A model generated the notes under the pieces. The model was given only the letters and a program-made list of their open reading frames with translations, ran no database searches and was not told where the DNA came from. The translations under genes were made by a program, and so were the position numbers. Of a DNA stretch of 64,000 bases, positions 8,943-18,135 are shown piece by piece. The stretch spans positions 1 to 64,000 of the forward strand of contig CAMUJF010000008.1 of assembly GCA_947089135.1 (NCBI GenBank), written 5' to 3'. Position 1 is the first letter of the stretch. The number at the start of each line of letters is the position of its first letter. Origin of the DNA: an uncultured Clostridia bacterium. Its GTDB lineage: Bacteria; Bacillota; Clostridia; Oscillospirales; Ruminococcaceae.

Positions 8943-11900
8943 ATGAATATGAAAAAAAACAGAAAAAAAACAATATCTGTTATCATGGCTTTTTTACTTG
9001 CATTGCAGGCAAGCGGTACGGTTTGGGCTGATAATACAGATATAGACAGCGCCGGTACCGGACAGGTAAACGTCAGCATTTCATCTGCGCTGACGTTGGA
9101 AAGAAATGTTGATTTTAAGGCGGCGCTTACCGGAAGCGACGGACGCGTTTTAACTCAAAGCTTGGCTTTGGCGGCGAGCGATGAGGCTGAGGAGGTAAGC
9201 TTTTCAAGTCTTTCGGACGGCTACTACACTCTTAAAGTGTCAGCCGACGGTTTTGCCGATTACGAGCAGGCAATAAACGTGGATAAGCAGGCAGCCTCCG
9301 TTAAGCTTATGACAGGCTTTGCCGATGGTTTTGATTACAGCCGCGGGGCTCACCCGGGAACTCTTCTTATAGGCGACGCCAACAATGACGGTGTTGTTGA
9401 CTACAGGGACGTGCAGCAGCTTACTGACGCTGTAGACGGCAGGACGAACAGCGGCGTTACCGACCTTAACGGCGACGGAAACATTGATTTGGTTGACTTA
9501 GAATATCTTGCAAAGGGCTACAATGTTTCCAAAAATACTCAGGCTACTATTGAAACTATAATTCCGTCCGCTGTTATAAAGCCCTCCGCAGGCAGCGGAA
9601 CTTACATAGCGAACGGCAGACTTGAAAATCTTTTTGTAAAAGACGGCAGCGTACAGCTTGGTACAATCGACGGAGGCTTTATTTCTTCCGACGATCCCGT
9701 TGTTTTGCAGTTTGACGTTACCGACAGCGGACTTGCTTCCCGTGCGGACGGAATAGTTATAGGCGTTTCACAGGATAATCCTGTTACAAGGGCGGAGGTT
9801 TTCGTTGACTATACAGACGAAAACGGTGCGGAGGCTACTCAGATCGCTCTGATAGAAAACGGCGTACATCACCTGCTGGACGACGGAAACGTTACCGTGG
9901 AGCAGGACAGCCGCGGAAATATCCGTATAAATTTAGGCGGACAGATCGCAGTCAAGAAAGTTACATTTAAAATTTCCGGCATGAGAAAGGAAAGCACAAT
10001 TGCCGAGATTTCCTATGTTGAATTTGTAAACGGCATGGAAAACAAGATATCCGAGCCTGCGTCGGATATTCCCGAAAACCTTACAGCTTCGGCGGGCAAC
10101 AAATCCTTTATACTTAATTGGAATAAGTGCGTGAATGTTACCGGCTACGAGGTAATGATAACGCAGGGTGAAGACAGCGAGGTCAAAAAGGTAAGCGGCT
10201 GTTCGCTCAGCGTTACTTCCTTTAACGGCAGCGAGCTGAAAAACGGCACCGAATACACAGTAAAAGTGCAGTCGGTAAACGGCGCGTGGAAAAGCGGTTA
10301 CTGTGACCCAATAACCGTTACGCCTAAAGCCTCCGCAAAACCTGACAGACCCGACGGTCTTACCGCTTCCGGAGCATACAGAAGCATAAGGGCGGCGTGG
10401 AAAAAGGCTGAGGACGCGGAGTGGTACAATTTGTACTATAAGCTCCGTTCCGATACGGACTACACTAAAATAGAAAATATTTCTGCTACATCGTACACGA
10501 TCTCCGATCTGGCGGACAAAGCGGAATACGTTATGTATGTTACTGCAGAAAATGAGTACGGCGAAAGCGGACCTTCGCTTACCGCGGCTGCTTCTACCAC
10601 GGACGTGTCCGCTCCTGTCATGCCTAAGTACAACCTTATAAACATAGGTGAAGCGGGAGAAAAGGGGCAGCACATAATCTCCGCTTCTCAGAACTACGGT
10701 TCGATGATGAACAGCTCCATGGACGAAAATGCAAAAACGGCATGGGGAACTGTCGATCACGACCCGAACTCCTATTATCTGCGCAATACTTGGGACGACG
10801 GCGGCTACAACAATATCGGCAGCAACGGTCTTTTATATGAGTTTGACGAGGAGTACACCATTAAGTCCTTGGCGCTGTTTGAGGCTGTTCCTACAAGTCC
10901 GAATCTTTTCTATACAAAAATAAATTACTGGGACGCTTATGGAAACCGCACGTCTTTGAGCAATGGTCAGGTATCCACGATCAGAAAGACCGACAGCGAG
11001 GGCCGCGCATACTATCTTATAAAACTGCCTGAAAAAGCGCAGATAAAGAAGATACAGATCGGACTTGCCCGTTATCTTGCAAGCGGAAATATCAATGTCT
11101 CCGAGGTGTACTTCTATCGTTACGATACAATTGAGGACGATATTGCAGACCTGTATGACGACGACCTGCACCTTGTGCTCAGACCCGATGTTACGCAGGA
11201 GACCATAGACAAGCTGAGAGCAAGGCTTAATACTCCAGACGAAACGTGCGGCGAGTTCAATCCCGAAAAGGAACGTCTTGAAACGGAGCTTAAAAACGCG
11301 GAGGATATCCTTAATTGCGTTGATTTGGGCGATCCTGTTTACGTACACAATGAAATAAGCACCTCCGACGTAAACAGAGGCTTTGGCGGCTTGAACGCAT
11401 GGCAGCCTGTGGGCGTGACTGCTGCGGCAGGAGATACCGTTACCGTTTATGTCGGTCATAACAGCAAAACTACGGGTTCAGCTACTAATTTACAGCTTGT
11501 TGCTACTCAGTACCATGCGGAATCAAGCGCTATGGCATCTACAGTCGCGTCACTAAAAGTAGGCGTGAACGTTATCGACATACCCAAGATATGGTCTATA
11601 GACGAGGAATCCGGCGGAGCGCTGTATATCCAGTATACCGGCAGCAATGCAGACGACCGTTACGCGGTTCGTGTAAGCGGCGGAGTTCAGGTGCCTGTGC
11701 TTGACCTTTACGGCGTTGAAGATGAGAGCGAAAAATTATCCCGTGCGGAAACCTACATTGAGGAACTGCAATCGTATGCTGCCCAAATGGAGGAGCTTCA
11801 CAGGCAGCACCACGAGGGCTCTTCAAACAGCAATGTGAACAAGTACGGCTACAGCGAACAAAACTGTATTTTAGGCGCGTCGGATATACTCCTTGACAAT

Positions 11901-14210
11901 ATGCTTTTGTCGCTGCCTGCAAAGCGCATACTTGCCGGAGCAGGACAGGGCGGTACAGCCGAAATGGCTGCACAGACCGTCAGATCTGCTGAAGCGATCG
12001 AGGATATGCTGTATCTTTTCTACCAGCACAAAGGTCTTAACGACAATGCGGAAAATGTTATAGACAAGCTTCCCAAGGGGCATCTGAATATCCGCTATCA
12101 GAGAATGTTCAGCGGAGCGTTTATGTACGCTGCAGGAAACCATATCGGCATAGAATGGAACGAATCTGCAAATCCGCTGGCGCTGAGCGGCGTTGTCTCT
12201 GATGAAAGCGGAAGATACATAAGCGGCAACTATTTCGGTTGGGGCATAGCTCACGAGATAGGTCACTGCATAAATCAGGGCGCATATGCGGTCGCTGAGA
12301 TAACAAACAACTACTTCGCACAGCTTGCGCAGGCGAAGGACTCAAACTCCGGTATGAGATTTACTTATGACAATATCTACGACAAGGTAACGTCGGGTAC
12401 GACAGGTCAGTCCTCAAATCTTGCAACACAGCTCGGTATGTACTGGCAGCTTCACCTTGCATATGACAGCGGCTATAATTACAAAACTTATGACAACCGC
12501 ACAGAGCAGCTTGCAAACCTGTTCTACGCGAGAATGGACAGCTATGCGCGTACGCCTGCTCTCGCTCCCGCACCGGGAGGCGTTCAGCTTACTTTAGACG
12601 GCGGCTCCGACCAAAACCTTATGCGCCTTGCGTGCGCGGCTGCGGAAAAGGATATTCTTGAATTCTTTGAACGCTGGGGAAAAATTCCAGACAGCACAAC
12701 TGCTGCATATGCAAGCCAGTTCGCTAAGGAAGAAAGAGCGATCTATTACACCGATGACGATTCCCGTGTATACCGCATTGAAAGACCATACGGCGGCTAT
12801 CTCGGAACAGGCGCAAATGCTCAGGCGGTAAGTGCGAATACCTCCGCAAGCGTTTCATGGAATAATCCCTCACAGGTTAACTTTAATCTTTCGTATGAAA
12901 ATATTCCCGCGGACGAGGTTCTCGGATACGAAATAGTACGCTGCACAACGTCCGGCGGACAGGTCGCTAAAGAGGTTGTCGGCTTTACGGCAGGCAGCAC
13001 GTTTACTGATTATGCTGCGGGACTTAACAACAGGGTAGTCACATATGAGGTGACGGTCGTTGACAAGTATCTTTACCGCTCTGCGCCGAAAACTCTTGAG
13101 CCTATAAAGATTCAGGACGACGGCAGTCTTGACAAGTCATGGTGGACAATAAGCAGCACAGGTATTACCTCAAATATCCAAAACGTCGGAACAGCCGACG
13201 ATGATATGCCCTGCGCGCCCAAGGCGGACGATCCGATACTCCTTGCTGCCGACGGAAACGACAGTACTGAATATATCGGCACTATCTCCGCAAATGCCGA
13301 AATAACCCTCGGCTTCAACAGATATGAAACCATTTCGGGCTTTAAGTACACTGCCGGAAGCGGAACGGCTTTGGGCAATTACATCATAATGGTAAGGACA
13401 GAAAACGGTACATGGCAGGAGGCTGCAAGCGGATATCTCGGCGGCAGCGGTGTTGTATTCTTTGAAAATGCGGACAGAAAGTATATAAGCACATATAAGG
13501 CGGACGCTGTAAAGCTTGTCATCTGCGACCAGCCGGGACAGGAAATTTCAATTGCCGAGCTTGACGTTTTGGGCGTGACCGGAGACGACGTGGATTTCAG
13601 AAGCGCGGAGAGCACTCCCGCAATAGGCGTGCTTTCTGAGGACTACAGGTACGGCGGCGGTGAAAACGACATTATTCCCAAGGGTTCGATAGTATTCACA
13701 GGTGCCTATAAGGGCAATCCCGCATACAGTGTGGTAATGCTGTTCGACCAAAACGGAAATGTTGTAGGCGGCACAGATTCCGAAGGTTACCTTACAGCCA
13801 ACCAGATAATTTTGGCGGACGATCCGGGCAGCGGTCTTTTAGGAGACGTTGCAAACGGCACATGGATATACTGGCTGGCTCCGTCGGATAATGCTTCTCT
13901 TAACGGAATATCTCAGGTGCGCGCGGAGCTTTACCGTGTGAATAACGCTCTCACAAACGAGGGAGAGAGACTTGTAAGCGATTCGATGTTTGTAGATGTT
14001 CCGCAGATGCTTCCGGAAATAAGTCTCGGCGGGGGCAGATATGAGGAAAGCGAAAAGGCAGACGATACGCTGAACATCGAAATATCTGACAGTACTGAAA
14101 ATACCGTATCAACCGACAATGCCGGAAATACGGGAACGGATAGCGATGGAACGACAGACAACACCACGATTCCGAATAATATGCAGAGTACCGAAGGAGC
14201 GGAGGGATAA
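8943..14210 (+). CDS. Secreted M60-type metalloprotease with dockerin and fibronectin III domains
   Basis: About 1755 residues, exported (Lys-rich start, hydrophobic core, VWA cleavage region). A type I dockerin lies at about 140-196: two EF-hand-like loops, GDANNDGVVDYRDV and DLNGDGNIDLVDLEY. Fibronectin III-like domains follow at about 374-462 and 466-557, then a discoidin-like region at about 566-729. The protease domain holds HEIGH at about 1102, followed by AVAEIT, the HExxH-x8-E pattern of M60 (enhancin/mucinase) peptidases that cut mucin-type glycoproteins. Another FN3-like and a discoidin-like domain precede a Thr/Asn/Asp-rich tail. ATG 8943 follows AAAGGA by 6 bases; ATG 8937 would touch it. 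The dockerin implies docking onto a cohesin partner, perhaps the next gene, 5 bases downstream. Confidence 0.88.
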   Translation: MNMKKNRKKTISVIMAFLLALQASGTVWADNTDIDSAGTGQVNVSISSALTLERNVDFKAALTGSDGRVLTQSLALAASDEAEEVSFSSLSDGYYTLKVSADGFADYEQAINVDKQAASVKLMTGFADGFDYSRGAHPGTLLIGDANNDGVVDYRDVQQLTDAVDGRTNSGVTDLNGDGNIDLVDLEYLAKGYNVSKNTQATIETIIPSAVIKPSAGSGTYIANGRLENLFVKDGSVQLGTIDGGFISSDDPVVLQFDVTDSGLASRADGIVIGVSQDNPVTRAEVFVDYTDENGAEATQIALIENGVHHLLDDGNVTVEQDSRGNIRINLGGQIAVKKVTFKISGMRKESTIAEISYVEFVNGMENKISEPASDIPENLTASAGNKSFILNWNKCVNVTGYEVMITQGEDSEVKKVSGCSLSVTSFNGSELKNGTEYTVKVQSVNGAWKSGYCDPITVTPKASAKPDRPDGLTASGAYRSIRAAWKKAEDAEWYNLYYKLRSDTDYTKIENISATSYTISDLADKAEYVMYVTAENEYGESGPSLTAAASTTDVSAPVMPKYNLINIGEAGEKGQHIISASQNYGSMMNSSMDENAKTAWGTVDHDPNSYYLRNTWDDGGYNNIGSNGLLYEFDEEYTIKSLALFEAVPTSPNLFYTKINYWDAYGNRTSLSNGQVSTIRKTDSEGRAYYLIKLPEKAQIKKIQIGLARYLASGNINVSEVYFYRYDTIEDDIADLYDDDLHLVLRPDVTQETIDKLRARLNTPDETCGEFNPEKERLETELKNAEDILNCVDLGDPVYVHNEISTSDVNRGFGGLNAWQPVGVTAAAGDTVTVYVGHNSKTTGSATNLQLVATQYHAESSAMASTVASLKVGVNVIDIPKIWSIDEESGGALYIQYTGSNADDRYAVRVSGGVQVPVLDLYGVEDESEKLSRAETYIEELQSYAAQMEELHRQHHEGSSNSNVNKYGYSEQNCILGASDILLDNMLLSLPAKRILAGAGQGGTAEMAAQTVRSAEAIEDMLYLFYQHKGLNDNAENVIDKLPKGHLNIRYQRMFSGAFMYAAGNHIGIEWNESANPLALSGVVSDESGRYISGNYFGWGIAHEIGHCINQGAYAVAEITNNYFAQLAQAKDSNSGMRFTYDNIYDKVTSGTTGQSSNLATQLGMYWQLHLAYDSGYNYKTYDNRTEQLANLFYARMDSYARTPALAPAPGGVQLTLDGGSDQNLMRLACAAAEKDILEFFERWGKIPDSTTAAYASQFAKEERAIYYTDDDSRVYRIERPYGGYLGTGANAQAVSANTSASVSWNNPSQVNFNLSYENIPADEVLGYEIVRCTTSGGQVAKEVVGFTAGSTFTDYAAGLNNRVVTYEVTVVDKYLYRSAPKTLEPIKIQDDGSLDKSWWTISSTGITSNIQNVGTADDDMPCAPKADDPILLAADGNDSTEYIGTISANAEITLGFNRYETISGFKYTAGSGTALGNYIIMVRTENGTWQEAASGYLGGSGVVFFENADRKYISTYKADAVKLVICDQPGQEISIAELDVLGVTGDDVDFRSAESTPAIGVLSEDYRYGGGENDIIPKGSIVFTGAYKGNPAYSVVMLFDQNGNVVGGTDSEGYLTANQIILADDPGSGLLGDVANGTWIYWLAPSDNASLNGISQVRAELYRVNNALTNEGERLVSDSMFVDVPQMLPEISLGGGRYEESEKADDTLNIEISDSTENTVSTDNAGNTGTDSDGTTDNTTIPNNMQSTEGAEG

Positions 14211-14215
14211 TTAGT

Positions 14216-15574
14216 ATGAATATATTTTTCAATAACAGATATTCCGCTGCTGCCGTTGTTGCTGCGGGAAAAATAAAAAGAATTTTTGGCGCAGTAGCGC
14301 TGACGGTTCTTTGGTGTATTCTGCTGCCGCTTAATGCTTCGGCTGTGGAAAACAACGAGATAAGGCTTGAATCAAACGGCTGCGAAGCTGTGCTGGAGCT
14401 TTACTTTCCGCAGGCTGCCGCTGAGGAGATAGCCTCAATGCAGGTGTCCGTAAGCGTTAAAACAAATTCGGACAGCGTTGACCTGGAATTTATCCCTGAT
14501 GCCGGTCTTTCCTCAAAAATAGTTGAGAGCAGGTATCAAAACGATACGGGGATACTGAACATTTATCTTGCAGGAACAGAGGCGCTGTTTTCGTCTTCCG
14601 GCTTTACTTCGGTCGGCAGGATAAAAATAAGCACCCGCGGTAATAATGCGGTTTCGGCGGCAGTGGAGGTAGTAAGGGATTCGGTCAAATTTGTAAGAGA
14701 CGGGGAGATAGTTTCCCCCGACAGCAGCACCGATTATCCTGCTTCAGTAAGTATAACGGCATTGGGACAATCTTCTCCCGGCACATTCGATCCGGTATAC
14801 CCGGATCGTCCGTCGGGAAACTATTTCCCGGATATTACCGTTTCAATTCCAACCGACAGCGGGCGCAACGACTATAATGATACCGATGAAATATTGGACT
14901 CGGATCAGTACGGAGAAGACAGCGGTTACGTTGAAGACAGCGGTTTTGAGCTTGAGGAGCAGGATCAGATCGGAGAGAATTTTAATCCTCCCGATATATC
15001 CGCGCTTCTTGACGCGCTGGCAAGAGCGGAAAGCTACAGAAAAACAGACTATACCGAAAGCAGCTACAACGACCTTAAAGATGCTGTAGATGATGCAAAG
15101 AATATCATTTCCGACCCTAATGCCACTCAGGACGAAATAGACGAGGCTTTGCTTAATATCGAAAATTCCATAGGCATGCTGAAGCCGATAAATGATATTC
15201 CGTCGGGCGCGGAGGGTTACGGCGGAAGCGGCGATACGGATATGAACGGCGGCGTTAATAACGGTATTTCCGGAGAAGCTGCTGCCAACGGCAGCGTTCA
15301 GGGAGGGCAGCCCCAGGACGTAGAAAATGCCGACCATAACGGTAACGTCAACGATGTGCAGGCGGCGCAGGGCGGAAACATAGCAAATGCTTCGGACGGC
15401 TCTCAGTCCTACGGCGGCGATCCCTTTACGGAAAACGGGGAAAGCAGTAAAAGTCCTGTGCTGAAGATGATAGTTATTGCGGCTGTTGCTGCTGCGGCAG
15501 CTGTTACGGCAATAATTTTCCTCAAAAAAGCAAATAAGAAAAAAGCAGGAGAAGAAAGCCGCTTTAAAAACTGA
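14216..15574 (+). CDS. Membrane-anchored surface protein, possible cohesin-like domain
   Basis: 452 residues: signal peptide (to about residue 43, ASA), a beta-rich domain at about 46-185, a Pro/Asp/Ser-rich linker, a helical FIVAR-like module at about 258-325 (YTESSYNDLKDAVDDAKNII), a Gly/Asn-rich spacer and a C-terminal membrane helix (about 418-437) with a KKANKKK stop-transfer tail. It would therefore sit on the cell surface with its N-terminus outside. The first domain (alternating hydrophobic strands, VSVSVKTNS, TGILNIYLAGTEALF) resembles cohesin or carbohydrate-binding folds; this is inference. It is co-transcribed with the dockerin-bearing protease (5-base gap), so it may anchor that enzyme. 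The function is otherwise unknown. Confidence 0.75.
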   Translation: MNIFFNNRYSAAAVVAAGKIKRIFGAVALTVLWCILLPLNASAVENNEIRLESNGCEAVLELYFPQAAAEEIASMQVSVSVKTNSDSVDLEFIPDAGLSSKIVESRYQNDTGILNIYLAGTEALFSSSGFTSVGRIKISTRGNNAVSAAVEVVRDSVKFVRDGEIVSPDSSTDYPASVSITALGQSSPGTFDPVYPDRPSGNYFPDITVSIPTDSGRNDYNDTDEILDSDQYGEDSGYVEDSGFELEEQDQIGENFNPPDISALLDALARAESYRKTDYTESSYNDLKDAVDDAKNIISDPNATQDEIDEALLNIENSIGMLKPINDIPSGAEGYGGSGDTDMNGGVNNGISGEAAANGSVQGGQPQDVENADHNGNVNDVQAAQGGNIANASDGSQSYGGDPFTENGESSKSPVLKMIVIAAVAAAAAVTAIIFLKKANKKKAGEESRFKN

Positions 15575-15605
15575 TACTCAATAATACAGAAGCAAGTGAA
15601 ATGTT

Positions 15606-15798
15606 ATGAAAGCAGAAAAGAAACTTACCTTGCAGTGCGTACACTGCGGAAGCCGCTGCGGAAATTTCTCCAACAAAGAACTTGAAGTACGAGGCATATT
15701 CTTCAGAGGAAACGTCTATGGAAAATTTCTGGGATAAACACTCCGAATACATTATGCGTTCCGGAAAAGAGAGTTGGAATAGCGATTATCTGAAATAA
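15606..15798 (+). other. Possible remnant of a small gene in two frames
   Basis: An ATG at 15606 reads 43 codons with Cys pairs (LQCVHCGSRC) and stops at 15737. A second frame, open across about 15616-15798, ends in NFWDKHSEYIMRSGKESW and a TAA. Neither is convincing alone; together they could be one small protein broken by a frameshift. No family was recognised and the ribosome site is weak. Confidence 0.25.
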
Positions 15799-15917
15799 TT
15801 CTGAATTATAAACTGCGTAAATGCATTTTTCAGGATAAAAATGTCAAGACTAAAAAGCGGTCTAAAAGGGCAACGCTGATGAGCGACCCAACGCAAACTG
15901 CGGAATATTACGTCAAA

Positions 15918-15955
15918 GAAAAACAGCGGCATTTCATACCGCTGTTTTTCTTTCT
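15918..15955. terminator. Bidirectional terminator between anchored protein and histidine kinase
   Basis: Perfect 12-bp stem GAAAAACAGCGG / CCGCTGTTTTTC (15918-15929 with 15939-15950), with T-runs in both orientations. It lies between convergent genes. Confidence 0.8.
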
Positions 15956-16005
15956 TTTCCTATGGTTATTATTGGTATTTACACAATTCTTTATTCAGAC
16001 TCAAT

Positions 16006-17232
16006 TTAAAATAAAATTATAAACAAAATTTCCGAACAGTCAATTTTATGTACGGATATAGTTCCATGATGATTTTCTACGACGGCTTTTACAGCGGCAA
16101 GTCCTATTCCGAAGCTGTCTGCGGAATAGGTGCGGGCTTTGTCGGAACGGTAAAAGCGGTCAAATATTTTCTCAATATCAATACTTTCGACAGAACTGCA
16201 TGTATTCCGTACATTTATTTCAATTTTCTTATGTCTGCGGAGTACAGTGAGATTAATTTTCCCGCCATTGTCCGAATACTTCAGCGCGTTTTCCAGCAGT
16301 TCTGAAATCATTTGCTGTATCGCTGCCCTGTCACCGAAAAGCATTATTCCGTCCTCAATATCATGCGTATATTCTTTGCCTTTGGCAGACGCGGCATCTG
16401 CAGCGGGTTCTGAAATTTCCCATATTGCTTCGCTTAAAGAAAAATCTGTTTTTTCGGACGCAGGCTGTTCCTCGTCAAGTCTGGACAGCCTTACAAGACT
16501 CGAAATCAGCTTTGACATACGCGCGGACTGCTTGCTGATATTTTTCACCCATTCGTTTTCGGAATATTCCATTGCAAGAATGTCCGCGCTTGCCGATATT
16601 GAAGTAAGAGGCGTTTTCAGTTCGTGTCCCGCATCGGTAATAAAACGCTTCTGCGTTTCAATATTCCTGATGTACGGTGCGATAGCCCGTCCCGAAAAAA
16701 TCAGCACAAGTACAAATACCGAAGCAAGACTGCATAATGCGATAATTCCGGAAACAAGAAAAAGCGTTTTCATATTCTGTATTTCCCGCTCGGAATTTAA
16801 AAAGGCAATGATGCCGTTAGTTTGGTCAACGCTGTAACGGTAATTTTTATAATATCCTTTTTTACGTCCCCTCTTCAGGACGTCATTCGCATAGCTTTCC
16901 GCTTCCTCGGCTGACACAGAGGCTATATTGTCATGATTTATGTCTGTAACTATTCCGTTCTTATCGTAGTATACCACAAAAAAACGGGTCATAAAACGAG
17001 CCTCGCGTGAATGACCGCCAAACGGTCCCGGCACGTGAAAATCGTCCGGAGCGTTATGAGCTTTGGCTGACGAACGCGGTTCAAGTTCAAACAGCATTTC
17101 AAGAACAGAATCCTGTCTGCCTGTGCTTATATTATAGTTCCATAGGTTTACGGCGCATACAAGTATAAGTATAACTGCGGCAAACGACGACATCGCCGCT
17201 AAGATAAACCTCCAGCGCATTTTTTTCAGCAT
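16006..17232 (-). CDS. Sensor histidine kinase
   Basis: Membrane sensor kinase of about 408 residues. Two membrane helices flank an extracytoplasmic domain of about 130 residues (first helix about 12-32, second about 160-185). The dimerisation box is DAGHELKTPLTSISAS with the phosphoacceptor His. The catalytic domain has an N-box (ELLENALKYSDNGG), an F-box (IFDRFYRSD) and a G-box (FGIGLAAVKAVV). ATG 17232 is chosen because GGAGG lies 9 bases upstream, inside the end of the response regulator gene. It pairs with that regulator and lies divergent to an ABC efflux operon, the usual layout of antimicrobial-peptide sensing modules; the signal is not known. Confidence 0.9.
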   Translation of the reverse strand: MLKKMRWRFILAAMSSFAAVILILVCAVNLWNYNISTGRQDSVLEMLFELEPRSSAKAHNAPDDFHVPGPFGGHSREARFMTRFFVVYYDKNGIVTDINHDNIASVSAEEAESYANDVLKRGRKKGYYKNYRYSVDQTNGIIAFLNSEREIQNMKTLFLVSGIIALCSLASVFVLVLIFSGRAIAPYIRNIETQKRFITDAGHELKTPLTSISASADILAMEYSENEWVKNISKQSARMSKLISSLVRLSRLDEEQPASEKTDFSLSEAIWEISEPAADAASAKGKEYTHDIEDGIMLFGDRAAIQQMISELLENALKYSDNGGKINLTVLRRHKKIEINVRNTCSSVESIDIEKIFDRFYRSDKARTYSADSFGIGLAAVKAVVENHHGTISVHKIDCSEILFIILF

Positions 17233-17233
17233 T

Positions 17234-17902
17234 TTATTTTTCCTCCAGAGAATAGCCCGCTCCGCGCACAGTCCTGATTTCAATTGTAGAACTTATTTCA
17301 CGCAGCTTTTTACGCAGAAAGCCTATGTATGTCCATACCGCGTCAATTTCAGTTTCGGAATCCGCACCCCATATCCTTTCCATGATATGCTCTGATGAAA
17401 AGACTTTTTTGGGATAACGCATAAAAAGCTCCATAAGCTGAAATTCCTTGTTGTTCAGACGAATCTCTTCCTTTGCGGAAAGCGTGTAGCAGTTAAGGTC
17501 AAGAGCCGTGTTCCCAAATGTCAGCGACGACTGTGTATATGTCTCGCTGCGGCGGGTCAAAGCCTTTACCCTTGCAAGAAATTCGCTTATTGCAAACGGC
17601 TTTGGGAGATAGTCGTCTGCACCTGCTTCAAGCCCCTCAACCCTGTCCTCCACTTCGCTTTTTGCGGTTAAAAACAGCACAGGAACAGCAATGCCGTTTT
17701 TCCTTGCTTTTTTCACAACTTCCAGACCATCTAACTGCGGCATCATTATATCCAGCACAGCCGCGTCGTATTTTATCCCGGAAATGTAATCATATGCGTC
17801 AATTCCGTTATGCACCATATCCACAGCATATTTATTCTTTTCCAGTATCAGTTTAAGCGCCTTTGCGATTGAAATTTCGTCCTCAGCAATTAATATACGC
17901 AA
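17234..17902 (-). CDS. OmpR-family response regulator
   Basis: 222 residues. The receiver domain carries the acidic pair (AEDE), the phosphoacceptor Asp in VLDIMMP, the Thr in FLTAK and the Lys in LPKPF. The winged-helix C-terminal domain shows LNNKEFQLMELFMRYP and VWTYIGFLRKKL. It is read from TTG 17902, with GAGGG 9 bases upstream. The kinase gene follows immediately. It probably controls itself and the divergent efflux operon through the spaced TGAA repeats at 17943-18079. Confidence 0.92.
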   Translation of the reverse strand: MRILIAEDEISIAKALKLILEKNKYAVDMVHNGIDAYDYISGIKYDAAVLDIMMPQLDGLEVVKKARKNGIAVPVLFLTAKSEVEDRVEGLEAGADDYLPKPFAISEFLARVKALTRRSETYTQSSLTFGNTALDLNCYTLSAKEEIRLNNKEFQLMELFMRYPKKVFSSEHIMERIWGADSETEIDAVWTYIGFLRKKLREISSTIEIRTVRGAGYSLEEK

Positions 17903-17942
17903 TGTACAACACCCTCTTTCAATATATAGTATATTTTATCAA

Positions 17943-18079
17943 CTTGAAATAAACCTGAAAAATTGTCTTTATTACAAATATTTTATCAAAATTTTCAGTT
18001 AAGTTCAAGAAGATCAAGTGATATTTTATGTAACAAATTTTCATAAATTTATCACTTTATTTTTCAGGTTCATTTCAGC
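17943..18079. promoter_or_regulatory. Paired direct-repeat operators for the response regulator
   Basis: Two inverted copies of one motif flank the divergent promoter region: TTGAAATAAACCTGAAAAAT at the regulator-gene side (TGAA at 17945 and 17956) and its inverted form at the efflux side (TTCA at 18063 and 18074). In each, the half-sites are repeated every 11 bases, the spacing typical of OmpR/PhoB-family dimers. This is a good candidate for autoregulation plus efflux control. Confidence 0.65.
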
Positions 18080-18135
18080 TCGCGCGGTTACAATCAATAA
18101 TGTTACATAACTGTTGAGGAAAGGATTGATTTAAT

